Origin: Campylorhamphus procurvoides | Taxonomy: Eukaryota; Chordata; Aves; Passeriformes; Dendrocolaptidae | Length of the DNA: 64,000 bases | Direction of reading: 5' to 3' | Assembly (NCBI GenBank): GCA_013396655.1 | Contig: WBMV01001030.1 | Span: 395,388-459,387 of the forward strand | Program-made: the position numbers and the translations under genes | The notes under the pieces: model-generated | The model's input: the letters and a program-made list of their open reading frames with translations, nothing else | What the model was told of the DNA's origin: nothing | The model's database searches: none | Part shown: positions 14,701 through 26,900 of the stretch, piece by piece | Numbering within the stretch: position 1 is the stretch's first letter | Layout: each line of letters starts with the position of its first letter

Positions 14701-15296
14701 CAACAGTGAATGTGTAGGCTGGGACACCACCACACTGGAAGACATGGTGGAGGGGATCTCCAGCAGTATGATCTCTATTTGCAATGTTAGTTTCCTACTC
14801 TGGAGCCCCCAATCAGCAGTAACTTAAAAAATTTTCTTCAAAAACCTCTGAATTGACATGGGGCAAGGAATGTGACAAAACAATTGCCCTAACACACCAA
14901 CTGCCAGCACGAATCCACAAGTACCATTGTTCAAGAACACATGCCCTTCAAACCTTTAGTAATTTGTTGGTTTTGAGTAATTCTATGAAAAATTGCAATG
15001 CTGGGGAATTTTTGGCAAATTCCAATTAAATATTTTTCTTTGTAATTTCTTTCTTCTAACAGTCCTGTGATGTACTTGGTTCAGCAGCAAGACCCTAACA
15101 TTGAAAATGTGGCTTTAATTAGTAACAGTGAACTTCTACATGCTGCCACTGAGCTCTCTCTGTGGTGTTTTATTGGTGTAGAACCACTTTTATCACCAGA
15201 AGGATAAAGGCAAAACTCATTAAAGTCAGGGAATATTAGCAGGCACAGTGAAGGCAAAAAGGACATCCCTTAAAATGGGAACTAGTAAGACAACTT
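8721..15296. other. Unique non-coding DNA with pyrimidine and poly-T tracts
   Basis: I see no gene or clear transposable element. Notable local features are a T-rich pyrimidine tract at about 12,000-12,040, which creates two overlapping phenylalanine-rich spurious reading frames, and a T run near 13,305-13,318. An AT-rich segment around 10,320-10,560 resembles the 8.2-kb block in texture but is weaker. Confidence 0.55.
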
Positions 15297-15627
15297 CCTT
15301 GTGAAGGCAAGAGAAGACGTAGACACTGATCTCTTCTCTGTGCTGACCAGTGACAGCACCCAAGGGAATGGCCTGAAGTTGTGTCAGGGAAGGTTTAGGT
15401 TGGATATTAGAAAGAGATTCTTCACCCAGAATGTGGTTGGACACTGGAACAGGCTCTGCAGGGAAGTGATCACAGCACCAAGCCTGACAGAGTTTGAGAA
15501 GTGTTTGGATGATACTCTCAGGCACGTGGTGTGTCCTTTGGGGATGGTCCTGTGCAGGGCTAAGGACCTGAATGTGATGATCCTTGCGGGTCTTTCCCAC
15601 CTCAGTATATTCTGTGATATTCTGTGA
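15297..15627 (+). mobile_element. CR1 LINE, 5'-truncated 3' end
   Basis: This is the 3'-terminal region of a chicken-repeat-1 (CR1) non-LTR retrotransposon. The recognisable blocks are the segment around 'ggaatggcctgaagttgtg', the 'aggtttaggttggatattag' block, 'ttcttcaccca', the 'cactggaacaggctctgcag' block and a terminal repeat of ATTCTGTGAT at about 15,609-15,627. Severe 5' truncation is normal for CR1 because target-primed reverse transcription usually stops early. It carries no coding domain; reading frames across it on both strands are incidental. It is the same subfamily as the element ending near 30,955, sharing the same diagnostic 3' blocks. Its tail abuts an LTR fragment directly. 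Confidence 0.9.
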
Positions 15628-15960
15628 TCTGCCTTGGAAGCCAAAGCCATTCCACTTCCTTCTTCCTCTAACCCATTGCTGAGAATGGCATCATATGGCA
15701 TGGAATATCCCTTTGTCCAGTTTGGCTCAGCTGTCACAACCATGTCTCTTCCCAACTTCTTGCCCATCCCCAGCTTACCCACTGCAGGGTGATGAGAGGG
15801 CAGAGTAGGAAAGAGAGAAGGCCTTGAAGCTGTGCAAGCACTGCTCAGCAACAGTCGAACATTGGTGGGTTCTGGATATTTTTTTATCAACAAATCCGAA
15901 ACTCAGCACCATAGAGGCTGCTACAAAGGAAATTAACTTCCCTTGGGGCAGACCTGTTAT
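15628..15960 (-). mobile_element. ERVL-type solo LTR fragment, truncated
   Basis: Read on the minus strand, the segment starts near 15,955 with a GGTCTGCCCCAAGG-type block, followed by GTTAATTTCCTTTGTAGCAGCC, and later a GGATATTCCATGCCATATGA block near 15,690-15,710. These match the U3 layout of a widespread avian endogenous-retrovirus LTR family as I remember it. The promoter-proximal and 3' parts are absent: the fragment stops where the CR1 tail ends at about 15,627. No target-site duplication is visible. The assignment to ERVL is from recognition only; a repeat-library search would settle the class. Confidence 0.7.
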
Positions 15961-18900
15961 GGTATGACATGATGTTTAATTGTATTATGCAGTGAGTGAG
16001 CAAAGTCTTACTGAAGCCTTATTAATTCAGAGTAACTAGCAAAATTGATCTAGTTTCTTTGTGGAATAAATAGAGGAGACAATATTGTTATATCCCAGAG
16101 CCCAGTGTTACCTTCAAACCTGGCAGATGCTGAGGTTCTTGGGGAGAGGTTCAGACAGGAGATCTCAGGTGTGGCTGCTGTGTGTCTGTGGGATTTCATG
16201 GGCTATTAAATCTGTGCATTGCCACTCTGACACTTCCAGTTCTCATCATACTTACTATATGTACATGAACCATCTGTGTACCACATATGTCATTAATTTG
16301 GCAAACCCTGGGGCTGCCAGATTTCTGGCTAGTCAAATGAAGCTACTGTGTAGGTATTCCCTTAAGTTGCCATGTCTGGAAGTCCAGCAAATGCAGCAAT
16401 CTCTCTCCTGCCTCAAATTCTTCCCAGCTAAAATTTCTAGAACATAACCACCACCTACAGCCAACAGTCTGATATGTACTTTCAAGAGCATTTTCAGTTT
16501 TACAATTTAGTGTTCCAGGCAGATGGATTTATGAGAGAAGGGTGAAAAAAACATGTGTGCTTTGTACATAGAAGCAGTGGTTACTCTAGTGGTTTTTAGC
16601 TAATGTGCCAAATTTTCTCAACAGAAGTTTTTGCAGCAAACTCTTGTGAATGTGAGTGTGCACAATGGAGGTTTGAGAGTACAGTACAGATCACTAATTG
16701 CAACAATAAAACTAAGAAGGTGAACATTTTTTTCCCTCTGCACATTCTAAAACAAAATAAATGGCAACAATGTTGTGCAAAGCCTTCCAATTTTCTCATG
16801 TGCTCCTTTGCAAGTGCTCTATGGTCACCTCTGTGAGCTTAGGTAACTAGTGAACTCTCCCCCAGGATCTACTGCTCACACACACGAGAACACAGCAGCT
16901 CTGTTACAAATTTACCAAACTTGGTGATAATTATGAAAGATCTGCTGCATTCAGCGTTAGTGTGAAGAAGAGTGGGAGCACACAATTGTACATAAATTCC
17001 CACTGCACGCTTCATCAGCCTGAGCACAGGACAGCCCAGGCATTGGGACTTTCTCCCATACACTGCTTTTCCTGCCTGAGTTCTACTGTGCCTGTTTAAG
17101 TAACTTCACGAACAGCAGGAAAGTCCTGCAGAGGACTGATAGGGAAATGTGTACTTCCAGCTCCTGTGAGCTGCAGTGGCAACTCTTCCTGCTTAGTGCC
17201 AGGGGAAAGCAAGGCACAGAAAGACCTTTACAAAACTGCAGCAGGGATGGGATGGATGGAACCCGCTAGACCCTGCATAAGCAATGACCCCACACATAAA
17301 AAAAGACAAGTTAGAGCCAGCCAGTAAAACACTACATGACTTTGGTATAAAATTAGCAGTGTTACTTGGGGAACACATTGCAGAATAAAAAGAGGGCTAG
17401 AATATCTATTTGATCATATGTGTATTCACAGAAACAGGACAATATTCTTGTTTTTTTCCTGTTAGAGAGACTTACACAGACAATTATCCGTTTCCCTTCT
17501 TTTATTTCTTCCGCTCCTAAGAGAAGCAACCCATCAAACCCTTGAAAACTGACTAGCAGCTAAGGGTAACAATGACACAGTCAGAGGCAAGGCTTTTTTT
17601 CTGGAGGACGCTGAGTCCATGCAGTGCAGAGGATAATGGTGAATCAAGGCAAGGAAGAATATACAGCTTGCCTGAAAAGACTGTAGTTTATTCATCAGTC
17701 GGGTCATGTCAGACATCCTGTGATGCAGATATGATCCTTGCCATCAGCTTCAACACCTTGTCTGCACTCATTGGTTGATTGGGTTGGTGTAAAAGCTCTT
17801 TCTCTTGGCTGCCAGAAGTTGGAGGGGGTTTGTAAAAAAGCAAAGAAAGGTCTTACAATTGAAGCTTGCATCATGAGGCACAGAAGGAGGAAGGAGAAAC
17901 TGTGGTTGTGCCAAAGTTCCATAAATCTCTTATTTTCTAATTTTTGTAACTATTTTATTATCATTTTTGTAATGTTTTAGCACCTTTAAGGAAATGGCAG
18001 AGAAAGGGAGAAATGATGGGCTAAGAGGTTTCAAAAGTTTGGAAGGGCCATTTCGGAAAACTTTATCAAACAGTTTAACATCATTTGGAGCAGGTTGAGG
18101 GGCAGCAGGTGACAACCCTTCTCCTTGTGGGTAGATGTCAATAAACACCACTCTTCAGCAAACCAGTGCTTGACTGGCTGTGCTGCACGTTTATGTGTTT
18201 GGATGTATTTTTCATACTGCTCATAAAAGTCCTATTTGAAAGCTCTTTTCAAAAGGATTAAAGCTCATGGCTATGAAGTACTACTGTGTCATACCCAGAG
18301 AGATAGTGTTATTGATTCATAAAATTAGGGCTTTTGATTTCATTGAATGTGAATGTGTGTGGATTACTATTTACACATTCCTCTGGAGGTGCATGGTGCT
18401 GTGCAGACCACAGAGATGACAAGGTCCCTGCCCCAGGATGTTTACAAAACAGACAATACAATGAATTACATTGGTTAAGAAGGGTCACAGTGGGGGTGAA
18501 AGAGGAAAGGAAACAACAGAAAGAAAAAGAAAGGGAATTTGTTTCCTGAAAGAGCCATTATTTACAAAGCATTGCCATCAGGTAATTTGATTCCCTTTGG
18601 TTTTTATTTTGGATTTGTTTTTCACTTTGTTTTATTATGTTTAATAATCAGGCATGGGTGAGATAGTGCATAACACTAGAGCTGAGATTAATGATGAAAG
18701 GCTGAGAGAAAGCTGTGGCTCTTGAGGAGGGATTTGAGAGAGAAAAGCATTTGTTTTTTCACTCATTAGAAGCAGGGAGGCTCAGGCACGGAAGAGTTTC
18801 ACACTTGTGTTAAACTTTAAATTAATCACATGTGTAAGTCTTTGTGGGAATAGGGGACTAATTGGCTAGATTAGAATACAATTAACTGTGAAGTCTGACT

Positions 18901-19015
18901 AGCACTAACTGACAATGTTTAAAGAGTGGAAAAGCTGATAAAATACTGCCTAGTTAAAAAAAATTCCTATGAAGACATCTGGGGAGAGAAGGGCCCCATT
19001 GCCTTTACAAGATGA
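15961..19015. other. Unique non-coding DNA
   Basis: There is no recognisable gene. Open frames up to 120 codons (for example 16,085-16,447 on plus) lack domains and sequence bias. A CAATAAACACC motif near 18,138 could be a polyadenylation signal of an unrecognised LTR or transcript, but nothing else supports it. Confidence 0.5.
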
Positions 19016-19210
19016 ATGCCCACAACAGAAGTACAGATGAACCCGGTGCTTTGTATTATTGCTATAATTGTACTCAGCTACACTGATTTTTCTTCCAAGA
19101 TCCATTTCAATAATCTTCTGTCAACTAAGCCCATTGCTGACCTATGGAAGCCTTCATCATCCTCAGACTTCACAAACAGGAAGATGCTGTGCTGCCCCAG
19201 AGGTGGCAGG
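19016..19210 (+). CDS. Candidate first coding exon of a small secreted protein (unconfirmed)
   Basis: The open frame begins MPTTEVQ, with a second, better placed methionine at residue 8. From there the sequence has a signal-peptide-like hydrophobic core (VLCIIAIIVLSY, residues 11-22), then a polar stretch and a CCPRGGR segment ending at about residue 65. Immediately after, the DNA reads AGG/GTAAGG, a good 5' splice-donor match. Read through, the frame stays open only to 19,273. A signal-peptide start plus a donor is the layout of a first exon of a neuropeptide-like or other small secreted protein. I do not recognise the family, no partner exon was found, and a frame this short can arise by chance. 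The hydrophobic core lacks the usual positive n-region charge. Confidence 0.2.
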
Positions 19211-19825
19211 GTAAGGTTGGCTTACATCCACCTTCTCTATAATCTAGTAACATCTCATCACAATGTCTCCTGAAAGGTCCTAAATACTTTTAACTACTTT
19301 AGGAAATGAACACAGTTATCCAACTGTTAAAACTTTGTGGATATATTTCCTGAGCAATCAGCCATCTAATGAAATATAGATAAAAGTCATACCAGAACTT
19401 TCAAGTGATACCAGATAGTTTATTTTATTCCTACATAAAATCTAGAAATACTTTAAAAAGTAGCCTCTTTTCAAGGTACACATCTTCCATCTGTTGAAGA
19501 TGTAAAATCCCTTCTTCTTCATATTTTTGAATTGCCTCAAATTTTATGAATTCTTAAGATCTTTCCTAAGGTTAGCCATCAGAGAATACAACTTATAAAT
19601 ACAGCCTACGTGCTTGATACCTGTACAAGCCAGTATTTCATATTGATAAGTCTTACACCATTTGCAAAACTGTAGTGAAAACTGTTTAAACATTTTATCT
19701 TCTGGAAGGATGAGAGAAGAGTTGGACCCTGTATTTGAATTTGTTTGACCTTCAATACTTAATTGCCCTTCACATTGCAGTCTGAAGCCCATTGTGTCTA
19801 AACGGGATCTCTGACTGAAGGACCG
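19211..19825. other. Unique non-coding DNA
   Basis: No gene or repeat is recognised. A 135-codon minus-strand frame (19,544-19,951) runs from the LTR into this stretch; it has no domain and is treated as incidental. Confidence 0.5.
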
Positions 19826-20921
19826 TGTTGGGTTTTCATAGCAGGGTTTTAGTGTGTGTTGGGGGGCTACAGGGCTGTCTTCTGTGAGAAGCTGCCAGAA
19901 GCTTCCCATATGTGAGAAAGCCAACAGCAGTCGGCTCCAAAATGGACCCACTGATGACCAAGCCCATCAACCATGGTGGCAGTGCCACTGGGACAACAAA
20001 TTCAGGAAGGGGAAAAAGTTCCTGCACAAGAGTAATTGCAGCGAAAGCGAGTACTGTGAATATGTTAGGGAAACAACTCTGCAGACACACAGGTCAGCAC
20101 AGAAAGAGTGGAGGGGGTGCTTCAGAGCAGGGATTTCCCTGCAGCGTGTGATAAAGACCATGGTGAGGCAGGTTGTGCCTTTGCAGCCAGTGGAAGTCCC
20201 GGGAGAGGGGAGATCCACCTGCAGGCTCTGAGTAAGTGGGTGGCTGAAGGAGTCTGTGACCCTCTGGGAAGCTGAAGCAGGTTTATTGGCAGGACCTGTG
20301 GCCACATGGAGAGAGGAGCCCGTGCTAGAGCAGGTTTTCTGGCAGGACTTGTGACCTTGCAGGACCCACACGGGGGTAGTCTGTTCCTGAAGGAAGGAAC
20401 ACCATGCACCGCGTGGAAGGGATTCACCCTGGAGAAATTAATGAAAAACTGCAGCCCATGGGAACGACTCACATTGAAGAAGTTCATGGAGGTCTGTCTC
20501 CTGTAGGAGGGACCCCACACTGAAGCAGGGGAAGAGTGTGAGAAGCCCTCCCCCTGAGGAGTAAGGAACAGCAGAGACAACATGTCATGAACTGACCACA
20601 GCCCATATTCCCTATCCTGCTATGCCACGGAGGAGAGAATCTGGGAGTGAAGCTGAGCCCAGGGAGAAGGGAGGGGTGGAGGGGAAGTGTTTTAAGATTT
20701 GGTTTTATTTCTCATTCTACCCTGATTTGATAGGCAATAAGTTAATTTTCCCAAGTCAAGTCTGTTTTGCCAGTGATCGTAATTGCCAATTGATCTTTCT
20801 GTGTCCTTATCTTGACACATGAACCTTTCATTTTATTTTCTTTCCCCTGCCCAGCTGAAGATGGGAGTCATAGAGCACCTTTGGTAGGCATGTGGCATCC
20901 AGCCAGTGTCAGCCCATCACA
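19826..20921 (+). mobile_element. Long solo LTR of an ERVL-type endogenous retrovirus
   Basis: A 1.1-kb LTR runs from TGTTGGGTTTTCATAG to ...AGCCCATCACA. Diagnostic blocks in order are GAGAAGCTGCCAGAAGCTTCC (about 19,886), a series of degenerate repeats of the type GGAAG...CCCACAC...GAGCAGG between 20,150 and 20,540, the TTTTAAGATTTGGTTTTATTTC block at about 20,691, GTCAAGTCTGTTTTGCC at about 20,755, and the CTTTGGTAGGCATGTGGCATCCAGCC end at about 20,880. No internal retroviral genes flank it, so it is a solo LTR left by recombination. No clear target-site duplication is visible (flanks GACCG and AGAAT). Several reading frames of 66-153 codons across it are artefacts of its GC-richer composition. 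Confidence 0.8.
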
Positions 20922-23900
20922 AGAATGAAAGCAAATATAGAAATGCCCCCAGTGGTGGCAGTGCTTGAGTTAAGAAGCTTGTTAATTCAATACTGAGAAA
21001 GGTTTAGACACTTGGAGTGGAGAAAGAATGTGGAAATTACTTAGAGCACAGTACGTTAATGGCAATTTTGGTATTATTTCCAAGATAATAAAAATAAAGG
21101 AGTGCATATAAATGTCTGACCAATACAACTGTTGTCCTTCTTATACACAAATAATTATGACTAATCTCTGGTTTGCCTTTCTTCCTAAATATGTATTCAT
21201 CAGCATATATGACCACAAAGATAGTCACATACACAAGTGTGTATAATGACATGATCGAAGGTCAACATCTTCCATTCTTACATCCTGAATGAAGATCCGA
21301 ACTACCATGACTCTGAGGAGGGGACTATATGCACCTGTAGAGAATTTAGATCATGTGGAAAACAATAGTTATGGCACGATTTAACAAAGCACAAAAATTG
21401 CATCATCTGAGTTACAGAGTCAAAATTACTTCTGCTGCCTCCCCTGCCCTCACTGAAAAACTGACCAATCCATATAGGCATTTGAAAATTAGTCACTCCA
21501 GTTTCACAGTGAGTGTTGGAGAAATAATTTGGAAAAATAAGGTATTTCCAACAAGTTTGCATTGTTTTTGCAGATTTTTCACCAATAACTAAAAATTTTT
21601 CTTGGTCAACCCCCCTATTTGACAACAAAATCTTTTGTTAAATTGGAGCACTGAGAGTTATGTATTAATGGCGCTCCACACTGACCTTATTTCATATTGT
21701 CAGTTAAAGGGGCAGTTTCAAGAACTTCTTTGCCCTGTCAAGTACTTACACATCTAAGAAATGTCAGTGAAACCAAGGTGCCTCCTGCTTCAATACAGGC
21801 TGCGCAATAAAGGTGCGAGTTCCATGACCTACTCCTGAAGACTAATTAATACACAGAGAGGAAGCAAAGTCTTCAATCACATTTTTCTTATGTGTTATCT
21901 AAATTTTATGATGGCTAAAATTCACTTAAGAACAGCCACCTCTGATTTTTACGTACAAGATATAAGGAAATCCAGCAGCATGACTGTATGACATACTATC
22001 AACGCATTTAAGAATGCAATGTCCATAAATCTAAGCTGCTGTTTCTATAAATGGTCTTATTTTAGTTTATTTCTGTTGTTGTGTGCATTATATTTCCTTA
22101 CCCCAATTCAAGCTTGGCAGTCTCTGTCATCTCTACTTTCCAAATTAAACTTCTTCCTTTTGCCAGAATCTCTATTAACTACTTATTAGTTGGCTTGGTA
22201 TTTTATTACTTAAAAAAACTCATGCAAAAAATTAATCTGACATGACTTTGAATTATATTAGTGCTCACAAAAGGGCTGACTATAAACAGCTGTCTGTGCT
22301 ATAGAATATAAATCCCTATGTGCAAAGTATTTAACCACTGGATTCTGCCATAATGAGTGAAATGTTTTTATATACAGCTTGGGTGTGTTCTCATTTTAAG
22401 CATGCCATTCCCATTGCTGTCAACAAAGGACAAGAAATTCACAGCTGAAGTGAGTAAAATTGCTGTCCCTGAACAATTTTTAATTCATTTAAAATATTGA
22501 AATAATTTTTTAAGAATATGCCTTTTCACAATAGACATTAAAGAAAACCCCAACCTCTGACAGTCTTAAATAGGACTTCTCTTTTTTTCTGACATAAACA
22601 TCCATTCTTAATGTGAATTCAAGCATTTTAGTAATTTAAAATTTATTTTTAAACTGCTGTGAGGTTTATATCTGGAAACAGCTGCTGAGCATGGCCCTGT
22701 AGCTACCTTTAGCAATGTTTTATTATCTTGACTAAGCTTATAATGGTGATTCTCTGCTCTACCACTGACATCTTAATGGCTGCCTCACCAATACGGATGT
22801 TGTAGGAAGTATGTGGGACTGACTTTTACATCTATAATGATATGGTAATGTGAATCATTACACTGCCAGTGGTGGTTTATTGGCATTATGGTTTAAGATT
22901 ATGAGGGTATTACAATGCCAATGCAAACAAATACTGCTGGTTTTAAAATAAGCAGATGAAAAACAGAAAAGTGCTAAAATAGTGGTAATATTAAATTCAC
23001 AATAGCAAGATAGTGTTTGCTTAAGGCAGCCCCTATGCTAATATTCATCTCTTAGCTGCATAATTCAGCAGTCATCTGCTGGAGATTCCACAGCATCAGG
23101 CAGAACTAACAAAAGATCCAGGGTAAATATATTTGCCCATTTTGTGCTTTATAGAATTCACCCTAATTTTAGACCCTATCAATGGAGGATCAGAGCCTGC
23201 AGTCAGAAACTGTCTAATACCAGGGAGAATTTCCAAAGCCAACAGCGTATAAAAAAAAGTTGTAATTTTTTAATCTTTTTTTTTCTCCCAATCTTCCCCC
23301 TACACCCCCCACCCCCCCGAGTTTTTCAGTTCCAAAAGGGGAACAGTTGGAAGCAGAAATAGGAAACAGCAGAAATCAGACAACACTGTTTGGTAAGAAC
23401 TTTTGTAGATCAAAACATCAAAACTGTGAACGTGAACTCAGGCAAGACTGCAAACTGACCTGAAAGTCACATAAGACCTTGAGGTTTCCAGGGGAGGGTT
23501 TTGAAAAGCATTTTATAAAAGTCTGTTCCCACAGAATCCATGTTTACATGCTCCACTGGGCTTTCCTATCTAAACTCTTCCCATGAAATAAAATACAAAC
23601 AAACAATTTTCAATTGACTTTATAGTAAGTACTTTGATTAACACTTTGCAGGAAATTTGCAGCAAAGAACTGCTAAGAAAAGGCCAAAACAATCGGTTTT
23701 ACTTGATTTTCTGTTCTGAGGGACATGGTAATTTCTGTCTCATAAATATAAGCAGCTTCATCTACATAAGCAAGTACTGTGGTGTAACAGGACTAGGTCT
23801 ACAAAGCAAATCAGTTGGTAATGTGGAACCAGCAGCCCAGCTCCATTGTTCAGATTTTGGAGTATGCTGCAGATAAGTTTGTGTAAGACTCTTCTGATCT

Positions 23901-26900
23901 CAAGGCCTGAACCCTGGTTAGTAATGGGAGAGCATCCATGTACTTCTAGAGCGCATCCTCTGGTTTAGTTTCATCTGAAATGAAATCAGTTTGTGCTTTG
24001 ACAGTTCTGCACAGTCAAACACTACTAAGCTGGAGCAACAGTGGAAATTTTACCACTGAAATGTTTTGGGTACTCAGAAAGTTTGAAGAATCTGTAGGGT
24101 CTGAAAACCAGAAGCACTTTGTGGTCATTCTGGTCTGAGGATGAGGGAGGTGATGAAGAAACTTTTACATCATTCACCTGTGTTGTCAGGGTCATTTCAG
24201 ATTCTCCTTATCTTTCAAAGTAGGTATTGTATTTCCAGGTTTTGGTTTGTAATATCGAGTTATTATAGTGAAAGTAACAAGAAAACCTCAAAGAATTCCT
24301 AACAATTCTCTTCTGCTTATCTTACAGGTGTAACAGTTCTTCCAAGGTTCACAGTTATCATATGGCAAATAACCACAGACTTTGAAAAGTTCTTTTGAGC
24401 CTGAAAAAGAGAACAGTTCAGCAGGTATTTGTTGATCACTAATAATGCAGTCAGCAGATGGTTATTTGCAGGTAACTGTCTTCAGAAATATTTTCCTGCC
24501 ATCAGAAAGGTTATTAGTAAAGAATCAAGAGCTGTCTTCAGTGCAGGCTTTGCCCAAAGGAATTAGCTGTGTGTATTGACTGAATCATGGCAGAGAAGAC
24601 CCACATGAGTAAAAGGATGTTCCACCCAAAGGGCGAGATCTTTTCATGGTGGCTTGAGTGATGTCTGAGGATGGCGGCCGCAGGATGGCTCTGGAGATTT
24701 TCTGCTTTGGTCTTTGCAATTATATTTTAAAAGGAATGAAATCACAGGTGGAAGTTTGTGACATGGCACTAAATAATTAATTTCCACTGTTAAATACCGA
24801 CTGTGACTGGAAATTAATCCTTGACACTGGAGATGTGGAGAAGGCATCCCTTGCATGTCATGGCTTTCCCTTTATCTCCTGCAGTGGTTCTCAACTGTTT
24901 AGAGGTGCAGACTGACTAGATGTGTGGACCTCAGAAGACATTTCACATATGTAGCTCCTTTTATAGCATGTAGAGATTAGCTTTTCTTAATCCCCTTTTG
25001 CAAATTCTTTAGAAGCTGTGCACAATTCCTAGGGGTCTCCCAATCACTGTCTGAGCTAATTATGTTTAGTAATGCAGGTATTTTTAGTTAAGGGACCCTG
25101 CTTTTCATGTAGAAGCTAATCAATCCCATCACAGGCTGAACATTTCTGTAGTATAAATAATGATGAGACTTGTGGTAGGAAAGGGAGACTGTTTCATTGC
25201 TCTGGAGGCAAGAAAAAGGTTGGGTCTGTGAGACCAGTGGAACTGGACTGGTACCTGCTTTCTGAGGATGGCAGAAGTGCTGTTACAGTTACCACGCATC
25301 CAAGGAAGGAAAGTTCAGGAAAACAGCAGATTATGAAAAGTAAAAATTGTAGTTACTGGGGAGGAAAAGGGCAATGTGGAAAGGAAAAAGGAGAAAGTGC
25401 ATCTTTGTTCAGCAGTGTGGGAATCCAAGGTTATTCTTTCTGGTCAAGCCGTGGTAAACGTATTTAATAAAAGGTACTTTGTAGTATTGGACTAGCTATT
25501 ACATAATTTCTAACAACTCATTCGTGAAAACGTTTATGCAGCAAACCTCCACGTGACACCTATGGGAACAACAGAGGGAGATGCCAGCAAAATGGAAAGA
25601 GAAGTTCAGAGGCTAGAGTAGGAAACCCACTGAGTGGTATAACACGCCTGGCATGTAGATACATATGCATAGCTCATCAGGTCTTTCTCTTTCCCTCCAT
25701 CTCAGCAAGGGGTTCCTACTTATCTCACCCACTGGCCTGTGTCTGTCAGCGGGCTGCTCGGCACAGGCAGCCAGGAAACTCAACCTCTGCAATGGGAGAA
25801 GTGGGAATGCTATGAGGGACCGCATGACACAATCAAATAAAATGCAAAAGCAGAGGTAAGAGCCTGTCTGCCATGCCTAGAAAAATCTTCACCGTTTTCT
25901 TCAGTTGTTGCATCCAGCTGAGAGCAAACAACCTGAGCTCTGTCAGCTCGGCTGGGGGCAGTGATCAGCAGAAATCGCCACATAAATTGCAAGGGACATG
26001 GAGGAGGGCACCACTGGGCTTAAGATGTCATGTGCTTCTGGGGTGCTAAAACCCTGACATTCTACTTATTTCTCAGTGAAACAAAACTGAGCTTGGGAGC
26101 TAACAGTCTCCTTTTAAAACCTCAACTGTTCACCAGCATACCACAGTTTTGCAGCATCATTTACATCTGGGAGTATTGCTCTGCAAACCCATTGATGCAA
26201 TATTGCACCTAGCTTTTACAATAAAATTATTTTTCCCTGAAAGACCCAGCTAGCATATCTCTTTTTCCAGAGTGAATTGAAGAAGTTAGTAATTTTCAGA
26301 CCTCTACTGAGTCTTAGCAGGTCAGACTGCCAATGGCAAAGCTACTTTCAGGACTCCACAACCCTCACCAAGAGGATCTGGTCTGGGGAGCCATCAGTTC
26401 ATTTCACTTACCAGGACACCATAGTAGAGCTATTGGACACCAACAATTTTCAATAATTACCATATTGGATTAATTCCAACTTGAACTTAAGTTTAAACCT
26501 GAATTTATGTTCAAATGCTTTATCACGCCTGAAGAGGACCCTTGTTCTAATTGCTCTAGTGGATATTGTATACATAATCATATTCTCATATGGACTAACA
26601 GGCACAAATAAATCAAGAGCTAAAAGTACAGGGTCAGCATCCTACTTCATCCAGAAGATGAAGCATCTCTCCATCAGAGAGCATGCCACCTGGGGCTGCC
26701 AGAAGCTAATTCAACCCAAGGAGAGATGCAGAGGTCATTCTGTGATTGTAGGTGCCTTGCTTGGACATATTGATTGAATAGGGAGCTGAAAATTTTTAGT
26801 GTAAGTCTTTCAAAGCCTTCCAGAGGATAGGGTGCCAAATTCTATATAATTCTAATACTGAGTGACTTTTCAAATTCCTCAAGATTAACAGTGTTCCTAA

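Noticed and set aside
15226..15893. Overlapping open frames of 108-169 codons on both strands
   Set aside because: They lie across the CR1 3' region and an LTR fragment, are in conflicting frames, and none matches the known coding parts of either element.
19544..20583. Six open frames of 66-153 codons on both strands
   Set aside because: Most or all of their span lies within the GC-richer long LTR at 19,826-20,921, which lowers stop-codon frequency; no domain is present.
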